This document shows, piece by piece, positions 1-7,401 of a DNA stretch of 38,698 nt (the first letter of the stretch is position 1; each line of letters opens with the position of its first letter). The position numbers and the translations under genes were made by a program. Under the pieces are notes generated by a model, which was not told the DNA's origin, ran no database searches, and saw only the letters and a list, made by a program, of their open reading frames with translations. The DNA comes from Candidatus Fermentibacterota bacterium (GTDB taxonomy: Bacteria > Fermentibacterota > Fermentibacteria > Fermentibacterales > Fermentibacteraceae), in contig PDSZ01000022.1 in the NCBI GenBank assembly GCA_002748705.1, forward strand, positions 1 through 38,698, read 5' to 3'.

Positions 1-85
1 TTTCCTGTTCAGGCACTGAACTGCTTATAAGGGGCTGCAGGTTTTCATTGCATATACAATTGTTCATAAACCGTGAGAGCAATTG

Positions 86-310
86 TCAAGGCCAATGTGT
101 TCTGCTGTAATTTCCTTCTGCCAGGTCGTGAGTGTTTAAGTGGAAGTTAACATGGGTTGTATCTGTCCACGGTCTGTGGTAGTTCCCGTAGCCGTGATAT
201 ATTGAGTGTGTCTGGTCTACAGGCTGAAGGGGCCACTGAACAGCATGGGCAGCAGTACCTGCCACAAGCAGCAGTATTGCTGTTTCACTGAATGATCTGA
301 GGAGTTTCAT
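86..310 (-). CDS. Short secreted protein, unknown function, possibly truncated
   Basis: A 74-residue protein with a clear signal peptide: Lys at position 3, a hydrophobic core around residues 10-20 and an Ala-rich cleavage region. The mature part is only about 50 residues and rich in His, Tyr, Asn and Thr. The start is backed by a good ribosome site (GAGGAG, about 7 bases before ATG). I do not recognise a family. The motif following the signal (WPLQPVDQTHSI) is reminiscent of the N-terminus of secreted M23-type peptidases, so this could be the front end of a larger gene cut short; this is a weak guess. It lies 13 bp downstream of the next fragment on the same strand. Confidence 0.5.
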   Translation of the reverse strand: MKLLRSFSETAILLLVAGTAAHAVQWPLQPVDQTHSIYHGYGNYHRPWTDTTHVNFHLNTHDLAEGNYSRTHWP

Positions 311-323
311 TGTCTTTCTCCTC

Positions 324-731
324 TCACAAAAAGAACTGTGCTCCGGTGTATGGTATTGCAGCTCCGTCCCAGAGCCCTCCTATGAAGGGAGTATAGTTCT
401 GCATATCAATGAAGTAACCGTTGGGAGATACTTCCTGATACTGAAAGTTCTCCATTTCAACAGACGAATAGAGCTGCGAGTCAATGAACAGTTCATTGAA
501 GTACAGTCTCCCTGTTTGTGGCGGTCGAAGGTCTCTGTCTCCTGAGATTACTCGAAGATCATTGCCGGCACTTATCCTTTCGTGAAAGCAGTGAGTCCAT
601 CCATAGTCCGAATGCAGCCCCAGGTCAAAACTCAAAAGAGTCTCTCCTGTTTCACAGTTGTGTATTGAGCCGAAGTCAACGGAAGTCAGATACAGATACC
701 GGGTATTTCTGGTAAAAAAAAGAAAATCCAC
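324..731 (-). pseudogene. C-terminal fragment of a secreted beta-rich (propeller-like) protein
   Basis: An open frame of 135 codons from a GTG with no convincing ribosome site. The frame stays open for about 12 more codons upstream (DIVQILCNPESP), then meets TAA at 768-770, so the natural start seems to be lost. The composition (aromatic, Asp/Gly-rich, short beta-strand-like stretches) resembles the end of a beta-propeller protein such as the one at 2604-3680, but no motif is decisive. Either a decayed remnant or a small protein of unknown function. It precedes the short secreted protein at 86-310 on the same strand. Confidence 0.35.
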
Positions 732-1046
732 AGGAGATTCCGGATTGCAGAGGATCTGAACGATATCTTACTGGATTCTGGAATTGAAATCAGGTAGTTT
801 GAAACTGGAGAAGGCAGGCTGAAAAAGAATCGCTCAGTTTAGGTTTAACTGACTTATTGAGTTTTTTCTCCGGCAGAGTTCCGGCAATCTTGTATCGGTT
901 TAGAAGATTAAGCAGGAATTAAGGCTCAGTTCCTGGAAAAATCTCCCTCAGGCTATTGGAGAATCTTATTGAAAGTCCCCCTCTGACAGAACTTTTGGAA
1001 TACTGCTGTGGAATCAGAGGGGGAACACTCTTTGCACATTTCCGTG
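732..1046. other. Intergenic stretch, no gene seen
   Basis: About 315 bp between the propeller fragment and the secreted protein at 1047. Apart from the dozen in-frame codons upstream of the fragment and the inverted repeat at 976-1024, I see no coding signal or RNA gene. Confidence 0.5.
976..1024 (-). terminator. Large hairpin downstream of the secreted protein gene
   Basis: An 11-bp perfect inverted repeat, TCCCCCTCTGA and TCAGAGGGGGA, separated by 27 bases. An inner ACAG/CTGT pairing can extend it. It starts about 20 bp past the stop codon of the 1047-2267 gene, so it may end that transcript, but the following T tract is weak (CTTTCAATAA). It could instead be a transcript-stabilising hairpin. 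Confidence 0.45.
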
Positions 1047-2267
1047 TCAGAAGGGAAAGAATTTCTTAAGATAAACCTCTACTGCATCTCGATCCCAGTC
1101 TGTGGGTCTTTTTTCTTCAGGGCAGACAAGAGAACCAACATAGCTTGCATCATCGTAGACCCTTGTTATCTGAGCAGCAATCTCAGCAATATCTGCCTCG
1201 GTGGCAACACCGTTAGAGGTTGCTTTATAGAACTGCACTGTAACCCTGACAGGAAACCTGTCATCTCTCACAACAGGCAAGCCGTCAATTTCACGGAAGG
1301 GCCCCTCCAGTTCACCGTGACCTATCACAGCTGCCTCAACATCTGAAGAGACAGGAGATGCACTTTCTTCACAGCAGTATTCTAATTCTCCCATGCCATA
1401 GCAGTCTTCTTCAAACCACAGGTCTCTTCTCTCCTTCTGCTTAAGTGGAATCTGAATGAGGAGAACCATGTTAAGACCCTCTTCACCGGCAGCTTCCATG
1501 TGCTCTCCGGTGAGTTCCGAGAGGTTATCAGAATCACTGATGAAATCAGAAAGCCTGGAACCGGTCAGGCTTGCCCTTTCACCGTTATCATTGAAGTAAA
1601 GCCTCTGGCCCCCGGAGTAGTAATCTGCGCTGTACTCCTGGCTGTTGTCTATGATTGTTGCGCTTGTACCTTCCCTTGTTGCCAGTATGGCAAGTACCCC
1701 GGGATTCTCTTCATAGCTCTGATAGTTGTAGAGAACCGGATTGAAGATGGCCTCTCCGTCGTCCTCTACTGGAAGAAAGACCGCCTGGGCACTCACAAGC
1801 ACCACGCTGTCCCTCTCTGCCAGAAGGCTCTCTCCCCGGCCTCCCCAGCTATCTTCATCGTGAAGGTAGCTCCTGAGATTATCCACATATTCAGTAAGAC
1901 TCACAGGTTCCAGCTCGTCACCGCTCTCATTACCTGTAAGAAGGAAGAACTCATCAGGATCAAGATCCGCTGAAAGGTCGTGGAAATTGGGATACCTTAT
2001 CACAGGCATACATGTAAGCATTTCATTGTTCCTTCGGCCGTGGTGAACCTGAATGGTGAGATCGGAAATGTTGGGTCCCCAGCAGGAATTGTCGTATCTG
2101 CCTGTGTCCTCCCATGTAACATTCACAATGTCCAGCCCCAGATCAGAGGCTATTCCTGTTATCTTACTGTTCCATACCATATCAGCAACATTGGTTACCG
2201 CTTCTTCAAAAGAAGCAGATGAATATGCTGCTGATGCGATTGCGGCCAGAATCAGAATAGCGTTCAT
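1047..2267 (-). CDS. Secreted protein of unknown function
   Basis: A 406-residue protein with a signal peptide (MNAILILAAIASAAYSSA). The start is supported by GGAGG before ATG. The mature protein is acidic (many Asp and Glu), has several Cys (a CCEES cluster near residue 295 and others) and no transmembrane segment after the signal, suggesting an exported, possibly disulphide-bonded protein. I do not recognise a domain and propose no function. It is a single gene, flanked by a 3' hairpin and by a 336-bp gap upstream containing a gene fragment. Confidence 0.7.
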   Translation of the reverse strand: MNAILILAAIASAAYSSASFEEAVTNVADMVWNSKITGIASDLGLDIVNVTWEDTGRYDNSCWGPNISDLTIQVHHGRRNNEMLTCMPVIRYPNFHDLSADLDPDEFFLLTGNESGDELEPVSLTEYVDNLRSYLHDEDSWGGRGESLLAERDSVVLVSAQAVFLPVEDDGEAIFNPVLYNYQSYEENPGVLAILATREGTSATIIDNSQEYSADYYSGGQRLYFNDNGERASLTGSRLSDFISDSDNLSELTGEHMEAAGEEGLNMVLLIQIPLKQKERRDLWFEEDCYGMGELEYCCEESASPVSSDVEAAVIGHGELEGPFREIDGLPVVRDDRFPVRVTVQFYKATSNGVATEADIAEIAAQITRVYDDASYVGSLVCPEEKRPTDWDRDAVEVYLKKFFPF

Positions 2268-2349
2268 TTGTCACCTCCGTTTGTGTATTTGAAGGTGATA
2301 CAGAAAGAGGCAGGGAGTTATTCCTTTTCATACGGCTTTTCGGTGTGAG

Positions 2350-2622
2350 TTAGAAAAACAGCGCTTCGTCAATTAAGTGAAATATTCTTTGCTGACTTGA
2401 GTTGGAGTAAAGCGGAGCCTTACCTTCCTGTTCATCAATGTAAGCCTTTATCAGTTCGTGATGCTGCCGGCACTCACTGCGAGGAAGCCGCACGCCTGAT
2501 AATGACGACCCTAAAACTTTTTTCCTGAACTGGGAACCTGAAATAAGACTCTTGAGCTTATCCCTCAGCTCAAGTGCATTGAAACAACAGGTATAAAAGT
2601 CTGCTATTCGAGCAGCTCGTAT
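2350..2622 (-). pseudogene. Start-less coding-like stretch, C-terminal remnant of an unknown gene
   Basis: Reading the minus strand from 2622 to TAA at 2350-2352 gives 90 codons with no stop. The translation looks protein-like: FNALELRDKLKSLISG near the front and HHELIKAYIDEQEGKAPLY further on, with amphipathic helical spacing. There is no in-frame ATG, GTG or TTG; the frame is closed upstream by TAG at 2623-2625, inside the end of the neighbouring lipoprotein gene. I read it as the tail of a gene whose front was replaced by that neighbour. The family is unknown. Confidence 0.35.
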
Positions 2623-3680
2623 CTATGCACTTCACTTGTACCCCATTGTGATGCGACGAAACCAAGATCATCCGAGTAGACAATTCCCTCCAGCATAGAG
2701 TCTGGAAGCAGGTAGCTGTCCAGATAATCTCCATTCCAGTTGTATCGATCGACAATAGTAACCAGAGAATGCCTGCTTCCGCCGGAACCCATGAACTTGC
2801 CATTGTCCATGATATTAGGTATGGGAATGTTGATCATGCTATCCGGACCGAGAAAAGCTGTTGCATATACCGTATAGAACCGTTCTACACTGCCTGAGGT
2901 GGGATCAGCCGGTAATCGTCGAGAGCCTGAATGGATTGTTTCACCTGTTTCAATGTCGTAAATAAACAGGTTATCCTCGAACTGGGAAATGCACGCAACA
3001 CGACCCATTGGATGGTAAACAATGAACAGGTCCCTTCTTGGATAGTTATTCGGAAACATCTCCCATTGGCTTTCTCCAAATGACCTGGTAATACCTGAAG
3101 CAACTTCAAAATAGTGAATGCTTCCTCCAGGTTGAGATTTGGAAGCGACGAATCCCGAAGAGTCGGAAATCATGACAATGTTCTGCGGGCCGGAAACTGG
3201 AATGCTTCCGATGAAACTGCCGTCAATCCCAAGGAAGTCAACTCTGCTGAGTGAGTTATTGCATACTCCGATCAAATCGCCATTTCTTGAAGTCGATCCA
3301 ATCATAAGAAAGTCACCAGGCCCCTCACCTGGTTGCCCTGCCTGCCAGAGTACCTTACCTTCCGACGACATGGCGATCAGAGCTTCCTGAAATCCGTCCG
3401 AAATGTAAATTGTATCACCGTAAACTGATATGAAGTCAGCAATGTAGAATGGAAGCGTAAGCTCTGTTTCACCACCATATGTTGCGACTTTCATAACACT
3501 TACTCTCTTGGCAGGATCATTCTCCCAAAGCCCATTATCTGATGAGAGTGCATAATCAAGCCATTTAGCAAGAGTATCAGCAGGGATGCTTTCATCGTCC
3601 TTTGCAAGCACAGGAGGTTCACTACACCCCTGGAGGATGCCTAATACCAGAACCAGTGCCTGGAAAGTTTTACCAGCCAT
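2604..3680 (-). CDS. Lipoprotein with six-bladed beta-propeller-like fold
   Basis: A 358-residue exported protein. Residues 1-20 form a lipoprotein signal with lipobox LQGC (Cys19), so it is probably membrane-anchored. The rest is repeating beta-strand units of the 6-bladed beta-propeller type (for example DFISVYGDTIYISDG and VLWQAGQPGEGPGDF), the kind seen in NHL/TolB-like secreted proteins of the FCB group. A binding or scaffold role is likely; the ligand is unknown. ATG is preceded by GGGAG about 10 bases upstream. It stands just upstream (by transcription) of the fragment at 2350-2622 and downstream of the metal ABC importer, with no overlap. Confidence 0.65.
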   Translation of the reverse strand: MAGKTFQALVLVLGILQGCSEPPVLAKDDESIPADTLAKWLDYALSSDNGLWENDPAKRVSVMKVATYGGETELTLPFYIADFISVYGDTIYISDGFQEALIAMSSEGKVLWQAGQPGEGPGDFLMIGSTSRNGDLIGVCNNSLSRVDFLGIDGSFIGSIPVSGPQNIVMISDSSGFVASKSQPGGSIHYFEVASGITRSFGESQWEMFPNNYPRRDLFIVYHPMGRVACISQFEDNLFIYDIETGETIHSGSRRLPADPTSGSVERFYTVYATAFLGPDSMINIPIPNIMDNGKFMGSGGSRHSLVTIVDRYNWNGDYLDSYLLPDSMLEGIVYSDDLGFVASQWGTSEVHRYELLE

Positions 3681-3722
3681 TCTTACCTGTCTCCCAATAT
3701 TACTGTATTAAACAGCCTGTGT

Positions 3723-4523
3723 TCAGTTTTGCGGTGAGAAAACAGCTGCACCTGAATAAGCCAGAGCAGATATCAGTATTATCACCGGTCCGGAGGGAAG
3801 ATCAAGGTGCCATGATGCCCAGAGCCCTGAAAGACCAAAGAGAAGACTGAGAAGAGATGATCTCACCATCATGCCCTTCAGGCTTCTGCTGAACCTGGAA
3901 GCTATAGATGCAGGAACGGTCAGCAGGGCTATAACCATAATCAGCCCTGAAACCTTCATAAGAACTATTACCGCAAGAGCTGAAGCAGAGAGAAAAAGGG
4001 CTCTGACAAATCGGACCCTGACTCCCTGAAGTCTTGCGAACTCAATATCCCAGGATATTCCCAGAAGCTCTCTGTAAAGGAAGAGAACCATCACCAGCGC
4101 CACTGCCCCCAGTGAAGCTGTTATCAGAATATCAGATTTTGAAACAGACATAAGACTGCCGAAGAGCCAGCTCATAAGGTCAGCATTGTAGGTTCCTGAA
4201 ATCTTAATCAGCACAAGCCCCAGAGCCATTCCTGATGCCCACATGACAGCCATCGCTCCAGAGGAAAGAATCTCCCGTCTTCTTGAGAGAAACCCCATGC
4301 CGAGACTTGAGCCGAGGGCAAAAACAGTTGCGCCGAGTACAGGATCAACCCCAGCCAGATAAGCAAGCCCCAAACCGCCGAAAGATGCGTGAGCGATACT
4401 GCCGATAAAGGAGGACATCCTGTTGGCAGTAATCAGCGAGCCTATGATTCCGCAGGAAACAGATGCAAGCACAGTGAGCAGAATTGCATTGCGCATGAAT
4501 GCGAACTGAAGCATATCAGCCAT
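3723..4523 (-). CDS. Zinc/manganese-type ABC transporter permease (ZnuB/MntB family)
   Basis: A 266-residue integral membrane protein of the ABC-3 family, which forms the membrane channel of zinc, manganese or iron importers. It has about eight hydrophobic segments and family patterns such as the N-terminal GIIGSLITANRMSSFIGSIA and SHASFGG-like region, and a C-terminal IALLTVPASIASRFSRS stretch. Length fits the family (about 260-290). It overlaps the ATPase gene by 8 bp, so translation is probably coupled. The metal cannot be read from the permease; the His-rich loop in the binding protein favours zinc. Confidence 0.88.
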   Translation of the reverse strand: MADMLQFAFMRNAILLTVLASVSCGIIGSLITANRMSSFIGSIAHASFGGLGLAYLAGVDPVLGATVFALGSSLGMGFLSRRREILSSGAMAVMWASGMALGLVLIKISGTYNADLMSWLFGSLMSVSKSDILITASLGAVALVMVLFLYRELLGISWDIEFARLQGVRVRFVRALFLSASALAVIVLMKVSGLIMVIALLTVPASIASRFSRSLKGMMVRSSLLSLLFGLSGLWASWHLDLPSGPVIILISALAYSGAAVFSPQN

Positions 4524-5265
4524 GGGAATTCGCTACCCTCTTCAGCACCCTGTGGGGAACACCATGGGTAACCAGCTCAAAGGGACATCCGTAGGCTTCA
4601 GAAACATCCTCTTCTTCAAGGCGGTTTCCATGTTTGACAAGAACTGTATTGATGCAGGCAATGCTCCGAACATGGGAAGAAACGGCACCTACATCGTGAG
4701 TAACAAGAAGAATGGTCATCCGTTTGTTCAGTTCCGAGAGAATATTGTAGAAGCTTTCCTGGGTATCCTGATCCACGCTGGCTACAGGTTCATCCAACAG
4801 AAGCATCTCAGGTTCTCCGGCAAGTGCTCTCGCTATGAGAACCCGCTGCTTCTGCCCTCCTGAGAGCCTGTCAATCCTCTCTTCTGCAAGATGACCTACA
4901 TTGAGCAGATCAAGCTTCTCCTGAACTGTTTTACGGTCAGAGTCACTGAACCTTCTGAAAAGACCTTTGCTGCCCATCCTGCCCATTAGCACAACATCTG
5001 TGACTGTGGCGGGAAACCTTCGCTGCGGCAGCACCTGTGGAACATATCCAGGCGGAACCCCTCCTGAATCAACTGAAACCCTGCCTGAAAAGGGTTTGAT
5101 AAGCCCCAGAATCACCTTGAGAAGGGTTGTTTTACCGCCTCCATTGGGACCGATCACTGCAACAAAGTCGTTTCTGGGTATGGACAGAGTGACATCTCTG
5201 AGAGCAGGGCGCTCCACAGAATAACCGGCTGTAACATTTTCCAGGGTTATAACATTGCCTGTCAC
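4516..5265 (-). CDS. Zinc/manganese-type ABC transporter ATP-binding protein (ZnuC family)
   Basis: A 249-residue ABC ATPase that powers metal import. It shows Walker A (GPNGGGKTT, about residues 39-47), the signature LSGGQKQR (about 139), Walker B (MLLLDEP, about 158) and the switch His in LLVTHD. The start is GTG, overlapping the stop of the binding-protein gene (GTGA), and the end overlaps the permease by 8 bp, so all three are one translationally coupled unit. Length and motif spacing fit ZnuC/MntA-type ATPases. Confidence 0.9.
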   Translation of the reverse strand: MTGNVITLENVTAGYSVERPALRDVTLSIPRNDFVAVIGPNGGGKTTLLKVILGLIKPFSGRVSVDSGGVPPGYVPQVLPQRRFPATVTDVVLMGRMGSKGLFRRFSDSDRKTVQEKLDLLNVGHLAEERIDRLSGGQKQRVLIARALAGEPEMLLLDEPVASVDQDTQESFYNILSELNKRMTILLVTHDVGAVSSHVRSIACINTVLVKHGNRLEEEDVSEAYGCPFELVTHGVPHRVLKRVANSHG

Positions 5266-6173
5266 CTTGCTGCCTCACCTACAGCCCTGGCCACAGTCAG
5301 CATGTTCTCTTCCCAGTCCTCTGCCAGAGGATCAAGAACGGCAACAACGGCACCTGCTTCATCTGCAATGGTCTCAGCAGAAGAGCTGCTGAACTGGGGA
5401 GCTGCAAAAACAACAGTAATTTCCTTTTCTCTGGCTTCAGTTATGAGACAGGCAAGCTCCTCAGGTGACGGCTCGTTTCCTCTGCACTCTATGGGTATCT
5501 GTTCCAGATTAAACTCCCAGGCAAAGTATCCCCACGAAGGATGAAAAACCATGAAGCTCCGGCCTGAAGCAGGTTCCAGAAGAGCCTGCATTTCACCCTG
5601 CAAATCCTCAATGCGCCTTATGAAATGCTCAAGGCTGTCCTGATACACCTCTGCATTGGCTGTGTCTATTTCCTGCAATGCTTCCGAGATGGCTTCTGCC
5701 TGAACTTTGACCAGCTCAGGGGAAAGCCAGACATGGGGATCCCGTGGAACATCTCCATCGGTTTCGTGGTCATGGTCCTGATGTAAATCTGCGGAATGGC
5801 CGTCTGTTGAGTGACTGTGGAGTGCCATTGGAATTTTTTCCATATCAGCTGTAACATCAATAATGACAAGTTCAGGGTTCAACCGGGGGAAATCACTGAG
5901 CCATCTGTTTTCAACTGGAACACCTGTGGAAAACCAGATATCTGCCTGGCTTACCGCGCTCATTTCTGAAGGGCTCAACTCATAGCAGGCAGGGCTTGCC
6001 CCTGGAGGAACAAGAACAGTAACTGCAACATCATCAGGTGTGAGTCTCTCAACAAAGTATTTTTGAGGAACAACACTTACCAGTATGCTCAGTCTTCCAT
6101 GATCTCCATCAGGGGTAGCAGAACATGCAAGAAACAACAGAAAAGCACCGAGAATTCCTGCAGCGGTTCTCAT
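5262..6173 (-). CDS. Metal-binding lipoprotein of the ABC importer (ZnuA-like)
   Basis: A 303-residue cluster A-1 binding protein that captures a divalent metal outside the inner membrane. A lipobox (LACS, Cys17) indicates a lipoprotein. A His/Asp-rich loop at residues 119-137 is typical of zinc-specific ZnuA. Metal-ligand motifs DPHVWL (His147) and FHPSWGYFAWEF are present. The first ligand motif, usually SPHxYE, here reads SPACYE (residues 60-65): Ala replaces His and Cys follows. The gene starts within the stop of the upstream frameshifted gene (TAATG) and overlaps the ATPase gene. No Zur box was identified. Confidence 0.85.
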   Translation of the reverse strand: MRTAAGILGAFLLFLACSATPDGDHGRLSILVSVVPQKYFVERLTPDDVAVTVLVPPGASPACYELSPSEMSAVSQADIWFSTGVPVENRWLSDFPRLNPELVIIDVTADMEKIPMALHSHSTDGHSADLHQDHDHETDGDVPRDPHVWLSPELVKVQAEAISEALQEIDTANAEVYQDSLEHFIRRIEDLQGEMQALLEPASGRSFMVFHPSWGYFAWEFNLEQIPIECRGNEPSPEELACLITEAREKEITVVFAAPQFSSSSAETIADEAGAVVAVLDPLAEDWEENMLTVARAVGEAAR

Positions 6174-6525
6174 TAATCACCTGGAACAAGTGTTAAGGGT
6201 ATTGATACAGGTACCGCCTCTGTCTGGTCAGAAGCAGCCGGCAAACTGAGTTCTTCGAGTTCTTCCGGAACAGCCTCTTCCACCGCTTCAAGCCCCTCTG
6301 AGCAGCTAACTTCAGCATTAATTACATCGCCATCAGGGCTAATACTGAATCTTACAGTAATCTCTCCTGTAAGTTCAGGCGAGTCTTCAGGAATAAGTTC
6401 GTAATTCTGCATTATCACATTGAATCTGCTGCACTGCGAATCTGTTCTGAATCTCTGCCGGCAAGCCCATTGCCCTGGGCAAAAAGCATGGTTGAGATGG
6501 TAAGAAGCATTAAAACAGCCTTCAC
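6173..6525 (-). pseudogene. TonB/AgmX C-terminal-like exported protein, frameshifted
   Basis: The frame starting at GTG 6523-6525 (8 bases after AGAAAGG) encodes a proper signal peptide, KAVLMLLTISTMLFAQG, then GRDSEQIRSAADSM, and stops at TGA 6415-6417. The adjacent minus-one frame, which overlaps it and runs to TAA at 6173-6175, carries the rest: NYELIPEDSPELTGEITVRF, SISPDGDV and a Glu-rich tail. Together they look like a small secreted protein with an AgmX/TonB C-terminal-type domain (GxIxVRFxIxPDG). A reading that starts at ATG 6530-6532 gives a meaningless N-terminus. So the gene is interrupted by about one missing base near 6415-6430, by real mutation, sequencing error or recoding. It overlaps the start of the metal-binding protein gene. 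Confidence 0.65.
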
Positions 6526-6566
6526 TTGTCATGCCTTTCTGAAAGTGCTTACTGAGTATACGAAAA

Positions 6567-6590
6567 TACCCGGGCTTTGAAACCCGGGCA
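6567..6590 (-). terminator. Terminator after rpsD
   Basis: CCCGGG at 6569-6574 and again at 6583-6588 form a perfect GC-rich stem with an 8-base loop. TATTTTC follows on the minus strand, and TTTTC on the plus strand. It lies about 24 bp past the rpsD stop, separating rpsD from the metal-import operon. Confidence 0.7.
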
Positions 6591-6613
6591 TTTTCATGTA
6601 TTTGAAAAGAGCC

Positions 6614-7225
6614 TTACTTAGAGTAAAACTCAACAACAGCTCTCTCGGAAACCTCAATGGGAACATCTTCCCTTGCAGGTATAGACTTCACTGTAATCAT
6701 TCTCTTCTGGGGATCAGCTTCAAGGAATGAAGGAACTCCGATGCCGGAACCGGCAGCGATGTGGTCTGTGATAACCTTAAGGTCTCTGCTCTTCTCCTTG
6801 ACGCCGATGACATCTCCCACCTTTACCCTGTAGCTTGCGATAGAAACTTTTCTGCCGTTCACAGTAATGTGGCCGTGGCTCACAAGCTGCCTGGCAGCCG
6901 GAATTGTGGGAGCTAATCCGCCTCTTGCAACAACATTGTCAAGCCTTCGCTCAATGAGCTGAAGAAGGTTGACACCAGTCTCACCCTTCATACGGGACGC
7001 GTCGGAATAGTAACGGCGAAGGGCTTTCTCATTGAGACCGTAGTTGAAGCGAATTTTCTGCTTCTCCTGCAGCTGAAGACGGAAGGTTGACACCCTTCTT
7101 CTCTTGCGCATTGCACCCTGCTCACCTGGTGTGTTTGTTGATCTGGATTCTTTTCTTACAAGACCGGGAAGCTCTGAACCCAGTGATCTTACCTTCTTGA
7201 GCCTTGCTCCTCTGAATCTGCTCAT
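6614..7225 (-). CDS. rpsD: Small ribosomal subunit protein uS4
   Basis: A 203-residue ribosomal protein S4, a primary binder of the 5' domain of 16S rRNA. The N-terminal domain (SRFRGARLKKVRSLG) is followed by the S4 RNA-binding domain (RRLDNVVARGG and ARQLVSHGHITVNGRKV). The start at ATG 7223-7225 is favoured because AAGGAG lies 7 bases upstream and the protein then has family length; the frame is open 18 codons further upstream. No Cys-rich zinc motif is present (C-minus form). The gene is alone, not in the usual alpha operon with rpsM, rpsK and rpoA, and has its own promoter, leader of about 90 bases and terminator. Confidence 0.95.
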   Translation of the reverse strand: MSRFRGARLKKVRSLGSELPGLVRKESRSTNTPGEQGAMRKRRRVSTFRLQLQEKQKIRFNYGLNEKALRRYYSDASRMKGETGVNLLQLIERRLDNVVARGGLAPTIPAARQLVSHGHITVNGRKVSIASYRVKVGDVIGVKEKSRDLKVITDHIAAGSGIGVPSFLEADPQKRMITVKSIPAREDVPIEVSERAVVEFYSK

Positions 7226-7322
7226 AGTACATCTCCTTCTGCATTGCAGTTCTGGTGGCGACAGCATCAGCTCAATCATCTGCCGCCTGCTGTTATGCGG
7301 TTAAATTCCCGCAGGAACACCG

Positions 7323-7351
7323 AATCTAGCAGTTAACAGCGCTTCAGTCAA
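7323..7351 (-). promoter_or_regulatory. Sigma-70-type promoter of rpsD
   Basis: On the minus strand TTGACT (7346-7351) and TAGATT (7323-7328) are spaced by exactly 17 bp, with TGn directly before the -10 (extended -10). It abuts the terminator of the upstream peptidase gene and would give a leader of about 90 bases, room for S4 autoregulation as known for other rpsD genes. Confidence 0.75.
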
Positions 7352-7354
7352 GAA

Positions 7355-7379
7355 AAGGGGCCGGCAAAACCGGCCCCTT
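7355..7379 (-). terminator. Rho-independent terminator after the C25 peptidase gene
   Basis: AAGGGGCCGG and CCGGCCCCTT (10 bp, perfect) with a 5-base loop, followed on the minus strand by TTTCTTG. It is about 23 bp past the stop of the C25 peptidase gene. Confidence 0.85.
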
Positions 7380-7401
7380 CTGCCAGGTGGAGGCGGTAAA
7401 G

